64,000 nucleotides of DNA, from positions 744,001 through 808,000 of the forward strand of contig NZ_FQWQ01000001.1 of assembly GCF_900129725.1 (NCBI RefSeq), read 5' to 3'. The notes below the pieces were generated by a model, which searched no databases, was not told the DNA's origin, and saw only the letters and a program-made list of their open reading frames with translations. Of the stretch, positions 43,854 through 52,607 are shown piece after piece (within the stretch, counting starts at the first letter, position 1; each line of letters starts with the position of its first letter). Both the position numbers and the translations under genes were made by a program. This DNA comes from Chryseolinea serpens (GTDB lineage Bacteria; Bacteroidota; Bacteroidia; Cytophagales; Cyclobacteriaceae).

Positions 43854-46235
43854 TTATTCCGTTCTCAAGCTATTCATTGGATTGGCCAACGCCGCTTTGA
43901 GCGTCTGATAACTCACCGTGAATAACGTTATTAATACAACAAGGATGCTCGTTACAACAAAAATTAGCCATGATATTTCCACACGATATTCATATTGCTC
44001 CAGCCATTGGGTGGCTAAATAGTAGGCTAGCGGTGCACCCAATAAAATGGCCACCCCAACAAGACGCATAAAATCGGCGGAAAGCATTCTCCACAAGTTG
44101 AATACGGATGCCCCCAACACTTTACGAATGCCTATTTCTTTGGTGCGTTGGCTGGCGGCAAAGGTGGCTAATCCAAAAATGCCCAGGCAGCTGATAAAAA
44201 TTGTGAGAATAGCAAATACGGTGGCCAACTTGCCAATGCGTTCCTCGCTGTTGAACAGGCGCGCGTAATCTTCATCCTGAAATTTGTATTCAAAGAGAGC
44301 TCCCGCATCGAACTTCTTTATGACCGACTCGATCTTTTGCAAGGCTTCATGCGTCCCAACCTGGGCATTCAAGCGGATCGTTATATAGGCGCTGCTTGCA
44401 TAACTGACAAAGTATACATGTGGTGATTGCTTTGTAAAAGGAGTCCAACGTATCTGGTCTTTTATGACACCGATGATCTCTCTTTCGCGTCCATTAAAGG
44501 ACAGCTTTTTGCCAATGACATTTTTCGCTGAGATGAGTTTTGCCGCCATTTCATTTATGATCACCGCAGAAGAATCCGCACTGAATTCGCGTGAAAAGTC
44601 ACGGCCCTCAACGAATTGGAAACCATTTGTTTTTGGAAAGTCGTGACTGCAACTGTTCAGGGCCACCAAGGGTCGTAAGGCCGGGTCTTTTACTTCCCAG
44701 GTTAAGGATGCAACGGCAGCCATCCCACCCGTGATGGGGAAATCGGACATGGCCATATTTTCAACGGCGCCCGACGAAAGGAATTCGTTGCGCAGGGAGT
44801 TGTAGTTTGCCTTTGCCAGTTCGTCGGTGCGGATGGCAATATGGAGAATACCTTTCCGGTCGAAGCCAACCGGCCGGTCTTTTGCATGTTGAATTTGAAG
44901 AAACACAACCATCGTACTAATGATGAGCACAATGGACGTGGTGAACTGGAATATCACCATGACCTTTCGCGGCAAAGCAGCAAAACGGCTTGTTTTAAAC
45001 GTGCCTTTCAGAACCTTGACGGGGCTGAAAGAAGATAGATACAATGCCGGGTAGCTTCCTGCAAGAAAACCGGTGATCATGATGAACGCCAGGGATATTA
45101 AAATGAAATTTGGATCCCTCCACGGGATAGCCATTTTTTTGTCCGCCAATGTATTGAACCACGGCAGTGAAAAGGCCGCCATGGCCAGTGCCCATAAAAA
45201 ACTAATCGTTACCATCAAGAGCGACTCGCTCAGGAACTGGGCCACCAACTGGTTGCGTGCAGAGCCCATTACTTTCCGGACCCCAACTTCTTTCGAGCGT
45301 TTTTCGCTTCGGGCGGTGCTGAGGTTTGTGAAATTTATGCAGGCCAATAGCAGAACAAAAATTCCGATGATGCCAAACATCCATACAAACTTGATTTGGC
45401 CACCCACGTTAATGCCATCCTTAAATACGCCATAGAGATGCCATTTTTTCATGGGAAATATAATTCCCTGGGGTTTGATAGATTTCCCGTCGTTCGAAGC
45501 TTTTTCATAGAGGACATGTTTTATTTTGGGTTCAACCTGATCGAACAGCGTCTCATTTTTTAAGAGCACGAAACACTGAAATGCATAGCTTTCCCAGTTG
45601 TTCAAGGCCTTCCGATTCGTGTCACTGATCGTGAAGTAATATCCCAAGGGCAACAGCATTTTTATATCTGCGAATTCAGAGTTCGTTGGAAAATCTTCGA
45701 ATACACCCGTGACCACAAGCAGATCGCGATTATCGAACTTTATCATTTTACCAACGGGCGAGTCATCAAACAAAGAAGCTGCCAGTGTTCTGGATAGGAG
45801 GATGGAGTGAATATCGGTTAACGCGGCGGTGCCGTCCGTCATCTGAATGGAAAACATGCTGACAAACTGAGGCTCAACAAAAAGACCTGTTTTTGACAAT
45901 TTTGTTTCATTATTATAGGCAACAATATGTTCTCGCGGCCAGGAGGCCATGGCGGCGTCTTCAAACTCGGCGTAGTTGTTTTTTAATGCCTCACCGATCG
46001 GCGCGGGAACATCATTGATGGTCAGGATCTCTTCTCCGAACGTTACATGATGATAAAGCTGCCCCAGGCGATCATGGTTTTTGAATGACTTGTTATAATT
46101 CAATTCATCAAAAACCCATAGGCCAATCAGGATGGCAACGGTCATGCCGATGGCGAGCCCACAGATGTTAATAAATGAATATCCTTTGGTTCTGATAATG
46201 TTTCGCCAGCCAATCGTAAAGTAGTTCTTAAACAT
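43854..46235 (-). CDS. FtsX/MacB-type ABC transporter permease (2)
   Basis: 793 aa, same architecture as the permease at 39233: an N-terminal helix (INICGLAIGMTVAILIGLWV), a periplasmic domain, a three-helix block with RSEKRSKEVGVRKVMGS, and a second block near the C-terminus with SQRTKEIGIRKVLGASV. No ATPase neighbour is present. It is a distant paralogue, less GC-rich than the first, so the pair was probably not produced by a recent local duplication. Confidence 0.92.
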   Translation of the reverse strand: MFKNYFTIGWRNIIRTKGYSFINICGLAIGMTVAILIGLWVFDELNYNKSFKNHDRLGQLYHHVTFGEEILTINDVPAPIGEALKNNYAEFEDAAMASWPREHIVAYNNETKLSKTGLFVEPQFVSMFSIQMTDGTAALTDIHSILLSRTLAASLFDDSPVGKMIKFDNRDLLVVTGVFEDFPTNSEFADIKMLLPLGYYFTISDTNRKALNNWESYAFQCFVLLKNETLFDQVEPKIKHVLYEKASNDGKSIKPQGIIFPMKKWHLYGVFKDGINVGGQIKFVWMFGIIGIFVLLLACINFTNLSTARSEKRSKEVGVRKVMGSARNQLVAQFLSESLLMVTISFLWALAMAAFSLPWFNTLADKKMAIPWRDPNFILISLAFIMITGFLAGSYPALYLSSFSPVKVLKGTFKTSRFAALPRKVMVIFQFTTSIVLIISTMVVFLQIQHAKDRPVGFDRKGILHIAIRTDELAKANYNSLRNEFLSSGAVENMAMSDFPITGGMAAVASLTWEVKDPALRPLVALNSCSHDFPKTNGFQFVEGRDFSREFSADSSAVIINEMAAKLISAKNVIGKKLSFNGREREIIGVIKDQIRWTPFTKQSPHVYFVSYASSAYITIRLNAQVGTHEALQKIESVIKKFDAGALFEYKFQDEDYARLFNSEERIGKLATVFAILTIFISCLGIFGLATFAASQRTKEIGIRKVLGASVFNLWRMLSADFMRLVGVAILLGAPLAYYLATQWLEQYEYRVEISWLIFVVTSILVVLITLFTVSYQTLKAALANPMNSLRTE

Positions 46236-46393
46236 ATCTGTGTGATTAGTTGATATCCTTGAGCCTTTAAGATGACAGACCGATCAAAAAAGTTTAACCC
46301 GGTTATCCTGAGTCAAGAAGCCGTATTGTACTGATTGCCAATAGGGTAGCTCAATTTGGCCGCGGCATGAAGGTGCCACACCCATTTAAAATA

Positions 46394-46401
46394 TACGTTT
46401 G
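46394..46401 (+). promoter_or_regulatory. Additional TAnnTTTG box (TACGTTTG)
   Basis: TACGTTTG upstream of the STAS-like gene, 83 bases before the ATG. A -33 match is lacking, so it is secondary to the promoter at 46432-46462. Confidence 0.35.
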
Positions 46402-46431
46402 TTAAGCTACCCGACAGAGACAACACGAACA

Positions 46432-46462
46432 TTTTGCTGCTGACAGATAGTCGTTATCTTTC
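46432..46462 (+). promoter_or_regulatory. Promoter of the STAS-like gene
   Basis: TTTTG (46432-46436), 18 bases, TATCTTTC (46455-46462; one mismatch to TAnnTTTG). The ATG at 46484 follows 22 bases later. Confidence 0.6.
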
Positions 46463-46483
46463 GCACGATTTCGCCTAACTCCC

Positions 46484-46870
46484 ATGCCCCACATTTACAC
46501 CCTTCGCCAGGATGCTGATGAGATTCTCGTGGTCGACTATACGGGATGTAATGAGGCTCAGATGATGCAACTCGCCACGAAGTTCAGGGAATTGATCCAG
46601 ACCCGTTCCGAACCGGTGCTGGCCATGGCCATCTTCAACGACCGCACCTACGTTACCCCCACGTTTATGCGACATGCCGAGAAAGAGTCTGGCGCGGTGA
46701 TGCCTTTGTTGGAGAAGGTCGCGTTCGTCGGGCTATCGACGACCAAGCGGATCATTCTGCAGGGATACAACATCCTGTTCGGAAGAACCTTTCAACCTTT
46801 CGAAACACAGGAAGAGGCTATCCGGTATCTGGTGGACCGCAGCCAGTCGGACAAAAAAAGTCCCTACTAG
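46484..46870 (+). CDS. STAS/SpoIIAA-like protein
   Basis: 128 aa, cytoplasmic. A short beta strand and helix pattern (EILVVDYTGCNEAQMMQLATKF, VLAMAIFNDRTYVTP, AFVGLSTTKRIILQGYNILF) is typical of SpoIIAA-like/STAS folds of the anti-anti-sigma kind, though no phospho-Ser can be fixed with confidence. It may modulate a partner by binding. A consensus promoter lies upstream, and the GH20 gene follows 167 bases downstream. Confidence 0.7.
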   Translation: MPHIYTLRQDADEILVVDYTGCNEAQMMQLATKFRELIQTRSEPVLAMAIFNDRTYVTPTFMRHAEKESGAVMPLLEKVAFVGLSTTKRIILQGYNILFGRTFQPFETQEEAIRYLVDRSQSDKKSPY

Positions 46871-47037
46871 CCGTCCCGGAGAAGCACACGCACACACCGC
46901 AACCTTCTTTCATTCTCCGGTGTTTCAGTCGCTCGCGTTTACGTAATCCTTCGCTGATTTTGTTTTGCAAATTATTACATTCGCCGGAAGCTGATCGTGC
47001 GCGCGCGTCATCGCGGTATGTAAAAAACCTTTTGATC

Positions 47038-48585
47038 ATGAGAAAAATTTTATCCGCCTTTCTTCTCCTCGTGTGTATCTCGCACGGATCTGCCCAGCAG
47101 ACCAAGAGCAATGACTTTGTCGTAAAGGGTTTTCACCTGGATCTGCGCATCCAGGTAATGACCCCTCAGGCGTTGCGTGATTTGGCCTTACGGCTGAGTC
47201 GCAGCGGCATCAACACATTGGTCATGGAATGGGAAGGCACGTATCCTTTCGAGAAGCATCCGATGATCGCCAACCGGTATGCCTATAGTAAGGAAGAAGT
47301 TACGGGTTTTATACGCTATTGTCAGGGCCTCGGGATCGACGTGATCCCCCTGCAGCAAAGCTTTGGTCACGTGGAGTACATTTTGCGTAACCCACGCTAC
47401 AAAGACCTGCGCGAAGATCAGAAAGACTATTCGCAGGTTTGCCCACTAAAGGAGGATTTGAACCGCGAGCTGTTCAACGACCTGTTTACCGAACTTGTTG
47501 CCACACATCCCTCCAAGTATTTTCATATCGGCGGCGACGAAACCTATTTGCTGGGGCATTGCGATCAATGCCGCTTGAAGGCCGAGAAGGAAGGAAAATC
47601 CAAGCTCTATATCGATCACATCAAGATGCTGGCGGAGTTGGTGATCCGGTTGGGGAAACGCCCGGTGCTTTGGGCCGACATCGCGTTGAAATATCCCGAG
47701 GCTTTAAAGTCGTTGCCCCCACAGACGTTGTTTATCGATTGGAACTACGGATGGGACATGAACCGTTTCGGCGACCATCAAAAGCTGATGGAGAGTGGTT
47801 TTGAGATCTGGGGCTCCCCTTCCCTGCGCAGTCATCCCGACAATTACTTTTTGACGCAATGGGAAAAACATTTTAAGAACATCCGCGACTTTGTTCCGGC
47901 AGCCCGGAAATTAGGATACACGGGAATGGTGATGACCTCCTGGTCGACTTCCGGCATCTATTCATCGGTTTTTGAGAGCAGCAACGATATCATCGACCTC
48001 TATGCCATCCGCCACGTTTACCCACTCACGGGTTTCTCGATATTGCTGGCCGCGTACGCCGAAAGTCTGAAATCAACGGCTCCCCTGGATATTACTGCGT
48101 TCGTTCAAAAATACGGAAGCGAGACCTATGGTTTCACCAAAGAGCAGTCCCTTCAATTTTGGAAGGCGCTACGAACGGCGCCCTACGAAATACAACAAGG
48201 CGACGTGCAGGCACCAACGACCCTGTCGATCCAAAACGTGCTGGACAGTGCCTCGACAGCAGCCCGCTGGCTTCGCGAACTTCAGCCATCAAAAAACAAA
48301 GACGAATTTGAGCACTACCGGCTCATGGCCGACATCCGGGTGTTGTACCTGGACTACCAGCGCATCGAGAAGCAAGTGAACACGGCGGCCTTCAGTCAAA
48401 ACGATCTTCCGGAGGTTCTGAAAAAATTAAAAAGTATGATCGATCGCTCCGGGGAGCTGAATCAACGGTTCATTGCCTTGAATAAAGCATCTCTTCATCC
48501 CGCGGAAATGGAACAGGAAAATGCCTTGCGGATCGACAAGGCGAAACTGCTCTATGCACGGTTATCCAAACAGCGTACACAGTAG
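47038..48585 (+). CDS. GH20-type beta-N-acetylhexosaminidase-like secreted enzyme
   Basis: 515 aa from the ATG at 47038 (MRKILSAFLLLVCISHGSAQ). The TIM-barrel part is GH20-like: GFHLDLRIQVMTP, NTLVMEWEGTYPFEKHP and the catalytic Asp167-Glu168 in HIGGDE. It lacks the usual N-terminal GH20b domain. The C-terminal ~130 residues are helical. It releases terminal GlcNAc or GalNAc from glycans. The Gfo/Idh/MocA oxidoreductase starts 2 bases after its stop. Confidence 0.87.
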   Translation: MRKILSAFLLLVCISHGSAQQTKSNDFVVKGFHLDLRIQVMTPQALRDLALRLSRSGINTLVMEWEGTYPFEKHPMIANRYAYSKEEVTGFIRYCQGLGIDVIPLQQSFGHVEYILRNPRYKDLREDQKDYSQVCPLKEDLNRELFNDLFTELVATHPSKYFHIGGDETYLLGHCDQCRLKAEKEGKSKLYIDHIKMLAELVIRLGKRPVLWADIALKYPEALKSLPPQTLFIDWNYGWDMNRFGDHQKLMESGFEIWGSPSLRSHPDNYFLTQWEKHFKNIRDFVPAARKLGYTGMVMTSWSTSGIYSSVFESSNDIIDLYAIRHVYPLTGFSILLAAYAESLKSTAPLDITAFVQKYGSETYGFTKEQSLQFWKALRTAPYEIQQGDVQAPTTLSIQNVLDSASTAARWLRELQPSKNKDEFEHYRLMADIRVLYLDYQRIEKQVNTAAFSQNDLPEVLKKLKSMIDRSGELNQRFIALNKASLHPAEMEQENALRIDKAKLLYARLSKQRTQ

Positions 48586-48587
48586 CC

Positions 48588-49496
48588 ATGTTAAAAATAG
48601 GAATTATCGGGCTGGGGGACATTGCGCTAAAGGCCTATCTGCCGGTGATCTGCACCCGCGACGTTGAGGTTCACCTCTGCACGCGGGATGAAGTACGGCT
48701 CCTGCAGATCGGTGCGCAATACCGGCTCAGTCATTTGCATCGTTCGGTGGAATCGCTCATTCAAACCGGTGTTACGGGTGTCTTCGTGCATACGGCTACA
48801 TCAGCGCATGAGGCTATTGTGGAGCAGCTCTTGTCGCATAACATTCATGTTTATGTTGACAAACCGCTTACGTACCATTACGCTTCCGCGGAAAAACTGA
48901 TCGGGTTAGCGCGAAGGAACAAGCTACAGCTTCATGTCGGGTTCAACCGGAGGTTTGCGCCGGCGTATCAATATGCCAGCATGCTCCAGCATCCAAACCT
49001 CATCGTCCTGCAAAAGAACCGGAGTGCTTTGCCTGGAGAGGTCCGTACATTTGTTTTTGATGACTTTATCCACGTTGTCGATACGCTGCTCTTTTTGTTT
49101 CCTCATTCGATTGAGAAAATGATCGTCAACGGCAAAAAGAAAGACGAGCTTTTGTATCACGTCGTTGTGCAGTTCGTTGCTGCTGATGGCACTACGGCGA
49201 TCGGGATCATGAACCGCGACAGCGGCACGGTGGAAGAACGGTTGGAGGTCGCTAGTCCCGAGGAGAAACGGGTTGTGGTTAATTTAACCGATGTCACCCT
49301 CTATCGCGACCGGAACGAAACACGGCTGGTGCGCGACGATTGGGAACCTACATTACGAAAACGCGGCTTTGACCATGCTGTTGATCATTTTTTACAGGCC
49401 CTAAGATCCGGCACATCGCATCAAGCACCTCCCCCTGATTTCCTGCTCACCCATCGGATCTGCGAACAGATCGTGGAGCAATTGAAGGAGGTTTGA
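48588..49496 (+). CDS. Gfo/Idh/MocA-family oxidoreductase
   Basis: 302 aa. A Rossmann start MLKIGIIGLGDIALKAYLP binds NAD(P), and HNIHVYVDKPLTYHYASAEKLIGLA carries the family EKP-like motif as DKP. HVGFNRRFAP and the C-terminal sandwich complete the fold. Members oxidise or reduce sugar hydroxyls. Only 2 bases separate it from the hexosaminidase, so it probably processes the amino sugar released by that enzyme. Confidence 0.9.
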   Translation: MLKIGIIGLGDIALKAYLPVICTRDVEVHLCTRDEVRLLQIGAQYRLSHLHRSVESLIQTGVTGVFVHTATSAHEAIVEQLLSHNIHVYVDKPLTYHYASAEKLIGLARRNKLQLHVGFNRRFAPAYQYASMLQHPNLIVLQKNRSALPGEVRTFVFDDFIHVVDTLLFLFPHSIEKMIVNGKKKDELLYHVVVQFVAADGTTAIGIMNRDSGTVEERLEVASPEEKRVVVNLTDVTLYRDRNETRLVRDDWEPTLRKRGFDHAVDHFLQALRSGTSHQAPPPDFLLTHRICEQIVEQLKEV

Positions 49497-49552
49497 GTCG
49501 TTCAACATGCGAAAGTCCACCCAAGGTCCCCGCTTTCATCTAAAAAAAATTG

Positions 49553-49586
49553 CATAAAAAAAGGGCTGAATTTGTGATTCAGCCCT
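49553..49586. terminator. Hairpin with A-tract on the plus strand (terminator, minus-strand polarity)
   Basis: Arms AGGGCTGAAT / ATTCAGCCCT with loop TTGTG, 65 bases after the Gfo/Idh stop. The U-tract forms only on the minus strand (A7 on plus), so it would stop leftward transcription. A weaker plus-strand action is possible. Confidence 0.7.
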
Positions 49587-49858
49587 ATGACTTGGCATTA
49601 CCTATCTGCATTAAAAATGGGCTAAATTTATCAATTCCCCAAAAAACAGCAGGTGACAGGTCATCAACCAACTGATTATCAGTATATTTTTTTAAATATA
49701 CTGCCTACCTCCTCACGAAGCCAAACTGGTTTCATAGAAGCAACTGAACCCTACTACCTGGCATCGGATGCTATCCGCCCCAACACGCTAAGATTGCTAA
49801 TCCTGACTTGCTTAAAAAAAATATTTCAACTTCTGGAACCAAATAAACCCTTACCTTG
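49587..49858. other. AT-rich intergenic stretch before the Rrf2 gene
   Basis: No gene seen. Many A/T runs; a minus-strand RNA ending at the hairpin at 49553 would have to start here, but no promoter match was found. Confidence 0.4.
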
Positions 49859-49883
49859 TACTGTAATAAATAACATTACAGTA
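49859..49883 (+). promoter_or_regulatory. Rrf2 operator (TGTAA-N9-TTACA) at the Rrf2 start codon
   Basis: Inverted repeat TACTGTAAT-N7-ATTACAGTA ends at the first base of the Rrf2 ATG. Inner core TGTAA-N9-TTACA is found again at 50312-50330, suggesting autoregulation. Confidence 0.75.
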
Positions 49884-50293
49884 TGACCAACGGCCGCTTT
49901 TCGATCTCCCTCCACATCCTGACCCTGCTGGAGATGCTTTCGGACGAGCTTTTGACATCGGACTATATCGCCGGCAGCATCAACATCAACCCGGTGCTGG
50001 TGCGCAAGGAGATCAGCAACCTGAAAAAGCATGGGTTGGTAGAAAGCAAGGAAGGAAAAGCCGGTGGTTATGCGCTGGCCAAACCCGCCCGCCAGATCCG
50101 CCTCTCGGATGTTTACCAGGCCGTGCGGCAAGCTCCACTGCTGGGGACGGCCAAAAACTCGCCCAACCCTTCGTGCGTGGTGGGCAAACAGATCAACAAA
50201 CACCTCGACGCCCTCTATGCCGACGCGGAGGACGTGGTCGTAAAAAAGCTCGGGAAGACAACCCTGGCCGATTTTGCCCGGAAATTTGCCTGA
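49883..50293 (+). CDS. Rrf2-family transcriptional regulator
   Basis: 136 aa. A winged helix occupies residues 1-75 (FSISLHILTLLEMLSDELL, SININPVLVRKEISNLKKHGLVESK with EGKAGGYALAKPA as the wing). Only one Cys (PSCVV) is present, so no Rrf2-type Fe-S cluster; it belongs to the cluster-free group that answers other signals (e.g. YwnA/CymR-type). It overlies its own operator and the next gene carries the same site, so it likely represses both. Confidence 0.92.
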   Translation: MTNGRFSISLHILTLLEMLSDELLTSDYIAGSININPVLVRKEISNLKKHGLVESKEGKAGGYALAKPARQIRLSDVYQAVRQAPLLGTAKNSPNPSCVVGKQINKHLDALYADAEDVVVKKLGKTTLADFARKFA

Positions 50294-50311
50294 ATTTTTT
50301 TTGAACAAAAC

Positions 50312-50330
50312 TGTAACAATAATTATTACA
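50312..50330 (+). promoter_or_regulatory. Second Rrf2 operator (TGTAA-N9-TTACA)
   Basis: TGTAACAATAATTATTACA, 19 bases with the same half-sites and spacing as the one before the Rrf2 gene, 33 bases ahead of the oxidoreductase ATG. Confidence 0.75.
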
Positions 50331-50363
50331 ATAAACAAAAATCCACAACTAAAACTCAACTTT

Positions 50364-51017
50364 ATGAAAATTGCATTGATCGGCGCTTCCGGATTTGTTG
50401 GCTCACACGTGTTGACAGAGGCCCTGCAGCGCGGGCACACGGTGACGGCCATTGTGCGTCATCCCGAAAAAATCACTACGGTGCATCCCCACCTCACCCT
50501 AAAAAAAGGTGATATCCTCCGCGACGAGGAAGTAGCCGCCCTTGTAAAAGGTCACGACGCCGTGGTCGGGGCTTACAATCCGGGATGGGGAAATCCGAAC
50601 ATTTACAACGAGTTCCTCGAGGGCTCACAAGCCATTCAACGGGGCGTGAAAAAATCGGGCGTGAAGCGTCTGCTGACAGTTGGTGGGGCGGGTAGCCTCG
50701 AAGTGGCGCCCGGTGTGCAACTAGTGGATACTCCTGAATTTCCTGCCGAATACAAAGCCGGCGCCCAGGCCGCCCGCGATTATCTGAACATCCTCAAAAA
50801 AGAAGACCAACTGGACTGGACCTTCCTGAGTCCGGCCATCCTGATGCACCCTGGCATCAAAGACGGCCGCACGGGAAAATACCGTACCAACACTAACCAG
50901 CCTGTGTTCGACGCCAAGGGCGAGAGCCGGCTTTCGGTGGAAGATCTCAGCGTGGCCATCGTCGACGAGTTGGAGAACAACCGGTTCGTTCGCCAGCGGT
51001 TCACCGCAGCATATTAA
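50364..51017 (+). CDS. NAD(P)-binding oxidoreductase (NmrA/YwnB-like atypical SDR)
   Basis: 217 aa from the ATG at 50364 (MKIALIGASGFVGSH). GASGFVG at 7-13 is the dinucleotide loop; GHDAVVGAYNPGWGNP and TVGGAGSLEV follow. These atypical SDRs often reduce flavins or quinones or act as redox-sensing proteins. The Rrf2 gene precedes it with a shared operator, the same arrangement as known Rrf2/YwnB pairs. A terminator follows the stop by 24 bases. Confidence 0.9.
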   Translation: MKIALIGASGFVGSHVLTEALQRGHTVTAIVRHPEKITTVHPHLTLKKGDILRDEEVAALVKGHDAVVGAYNPGWGNPNIYNEFLEGSQAIQRGVKKSGVKRLLTVGGAGSLEVAPGVQLVDTPEFPAEYKAGAQAARDYLNILKKEDQLDWTFLSPAILMHPGIKDGRTGKYRTNTNQPVFDAKGESRLSVEDLSVAIVDELENNRFVRQRFTAAY

Positions 51018-51040
51018 GACCTGTATTTTTTGTTCTACCC

Positions 51041-51072
51041 AAAGCGCCTTGGGTTGTTCCAGGGCGCTTTCC
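51041..51072 (+). terminator. Terminator of the oxidoreductase gene
   Basis: Arms AAAGCGCCTTGG / CCAGGGCGCTTT (12 pairs with one G-T) around a 6-base loop, 24 bases after the stop. The following tail is short, so termination may be partial. Confidence 0.75.
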
Positions 51073-51087
51073 TATCCCTCATAAATT

Positions 51088-51948
51088 ATGTCAACCCTTC
51101 ATTATAAAACCATTGTCATTGACGGAATCTCCGTTTTTTACCGCGAAGCCGGAGATCCCAACCTCCCTACCCTTCTATTGTTGCATGGCTTTCCTTCGTC
51201 CTCGCACATGTATCGCGACCTGATCCGCGACCTGGGCGATCGCTATCACATCATCGCCCCTGACTACCCCGGCTTTGGCAACAGCGACATGCCGGCCCGC
51301 GAACGCTTTGCCTATACGTTCGACAATCTGTCGGTAGTCATGGAGAAATTTATCGATGCATTGAAGCTTACCCGCTTTGCTCTGTATATGCAGGACTACG
51401 GTGCTCCCGTGGGCTATCGCATCGCCGTGCGGCGGCCGGAACTGATCCGCGCCCTGATCCTTCAAAATGGCAATGCCTATGAAGAAGGCCTGGGGCCGGC
51501 GATCGATGATGGCAAACGTTTTTGGGCCAACCGGAATGAGGAAACTGAAAATGCGATGCGTGGCGCCCTCACGTTGGATGGAACGAAGTTTCAATATTTT
51601 GATGGGGTGGAAGATCCGTCAAAGATCAGCCCGGATGCGTATCTTCATGATCAGTATTTCCTGGACCGTCCGGGAAATGACGCGATCCAATTGGATTTGT
51701 TATACGACTACCGGAACAATCTCAAACAATACCCGGCCTGGCATCAATATCTCCGGGAACACCGGCCACCGGCGCTGATTGCGTGGGGAAAGAATGATCA
51801 GTTCTTTACCGAAAAGGGAGCACTGGCCTACTTACGCGACCTTCCTGACGCCGAGGTCCATTTGTTGAACACGGGGCATTTTGCCCTGGAGGAATTTCAT
51901 GGAGAGATCGCGGAATACATCGACGCGTTCCTAACCAAAATCCCTTAA
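51088..51948 (+). CDS. Alpha/beta hydrolase (haloalkane dehalogenase/epoxide hydrolase-like)
   Basis: 286 aa, cytoplasmic. The oxyanion loop is HGFPSS (33-38); nucleophile Asp103 sits in MQDYGAPVG, an acid Asp237 in WGKNDQFF and His264 in TGHFALEE. An Asp nucleophile rather than Ser points to dehalogenase, epoxide hydrolase or fluoroacetate-type hydrolase. It follows the Rrf2/oxidoreductase pair after a terminator, so it may be independent. Confidence 0.9.
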   Translation: MSTLHYKTIVIDGISVFYREAGDPNLPTLLLLHGFPSSSHMYRDLIRDLGDRYHIIAPDYPGFGNSDMPARERFAYTFDNLSVVMEKFIDALKLTRFALYMQDYGAPVGYRIAVRRPELIRALILQNGNAYEEGLGPAIDDGKRFWANRNEETENAMRGALTLDGTKFQYFDGVEDPSKISPDAYLHDQYFLDRPGNDAIQLDLLYDYRNNLKQYPAWHQYLREHRPPALIAWGKNDQFFTEKGALAYLRDLPDAEVHLLNTGHFALEEFHGEIAEYIDAFLTKIP

Positions 51949-51950
51949 CC

Positions 51951-52361
51951 CTAGCCGCCGATGATGGCGTTGAGGATCTCGGGATTCAAAGCGATGGTGC
52001 TTTTATCGACGCCGTAGAAAAGAACATAGGCGCCAAACAAGGCTTCCAGCATTTTACGACGCAGCTCGAGCTTCTTTTGTTGGAGCAACGAGGTTTGCTT
52101 CTGGTCGTCTTTGGTGTTGTTTTGCTTGAAGATGAGTTCCCGGTATTCATTGACCATCTGCATCATCGAGTAGTTTGCCCGGGAGGCAGCCAGCGAGAAA
52201 AGGTAGTCGTCGTCGAGGACTTTGATCGTGTGGCGGCCTTTGAGGTTGCCGAGGGTTTGCTTCAGATTATTTTTATACACCGTGGTTTGCGAACGTTTCA
52301 ACTGGGCGTATTCCTCTAGCGAGAATTTTTTGTTTAGATCCAATACTATGTCTTCCATCAT
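51951..52361 (-). CDS. Small helical protein of unknown function
   Basis: 136 aa, MMEDIVLDLNKKFSLEEYAQL to LNAIIGG. It is helical and charged, with a Q/K-rich stretch around residue 90 and a more hydrophobic C-terminus (MLEALFGAYVLFYGV). No signal peptide or family is recognised. It converges with the hydrolase (stops 3 bases apart). Coding bias supports a real gene. Confidence 0.65.
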   Translation of the reverse strand: MMEDIVLDLNKKFSLEEYAQLKRSQTTVYKNNLKQTLGNLKGRHTIKVLDDDYLFSLAASRANYSMMQMVNEYRELIFKQNNTKDDQKQTSLLQQKKLELRRKMLEALFGAYVLFYGVDKSTIALNPEILNAIIGG

Positions 52362-52570
52362 GATTTGAATTCGAAATTGTTTTGACGCACCGCTAAAAGG
52401 GTTTGTTTTCCGCTACCAAAAGTTTTTGGGAACTTTGTTTAAAAAATATAACCTTTTTCAACCGACGCGGTTAGATGTACAGCATGTGATGATTCACTGC
52501 ACCTTCTATATAACGCATTAAAGTAAACCGTTGTTCTGATTCGCTCTGAATTATTAAGGCCCAGAGAAAG

Positions 52571-52595
52571 CGGTAGTCGCAAGGCTACCGTTTTT
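52571..52595 (+). terminator. Hairpin with T-tract, no gene upstream on this strand
   Basis: Arms CGGTAG / CTACCG with loop TCGCAAGG followed by TTTTT. It stands in the plus direction although the flanking genes are on the minus strand, so it may end a small RNA from 52362-52570, or be chance. Short stem. Confidence 0.4.
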
Positions 52596-52607
52596 CGTTT
52601 TCTAGGC

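Noticed and set aside
49653-49886. 77-codon plus-strand frame before the Rrf2 gene
   Set aside because: AT-rich, no family, and it overlaps the operator and the Rrf2 start.
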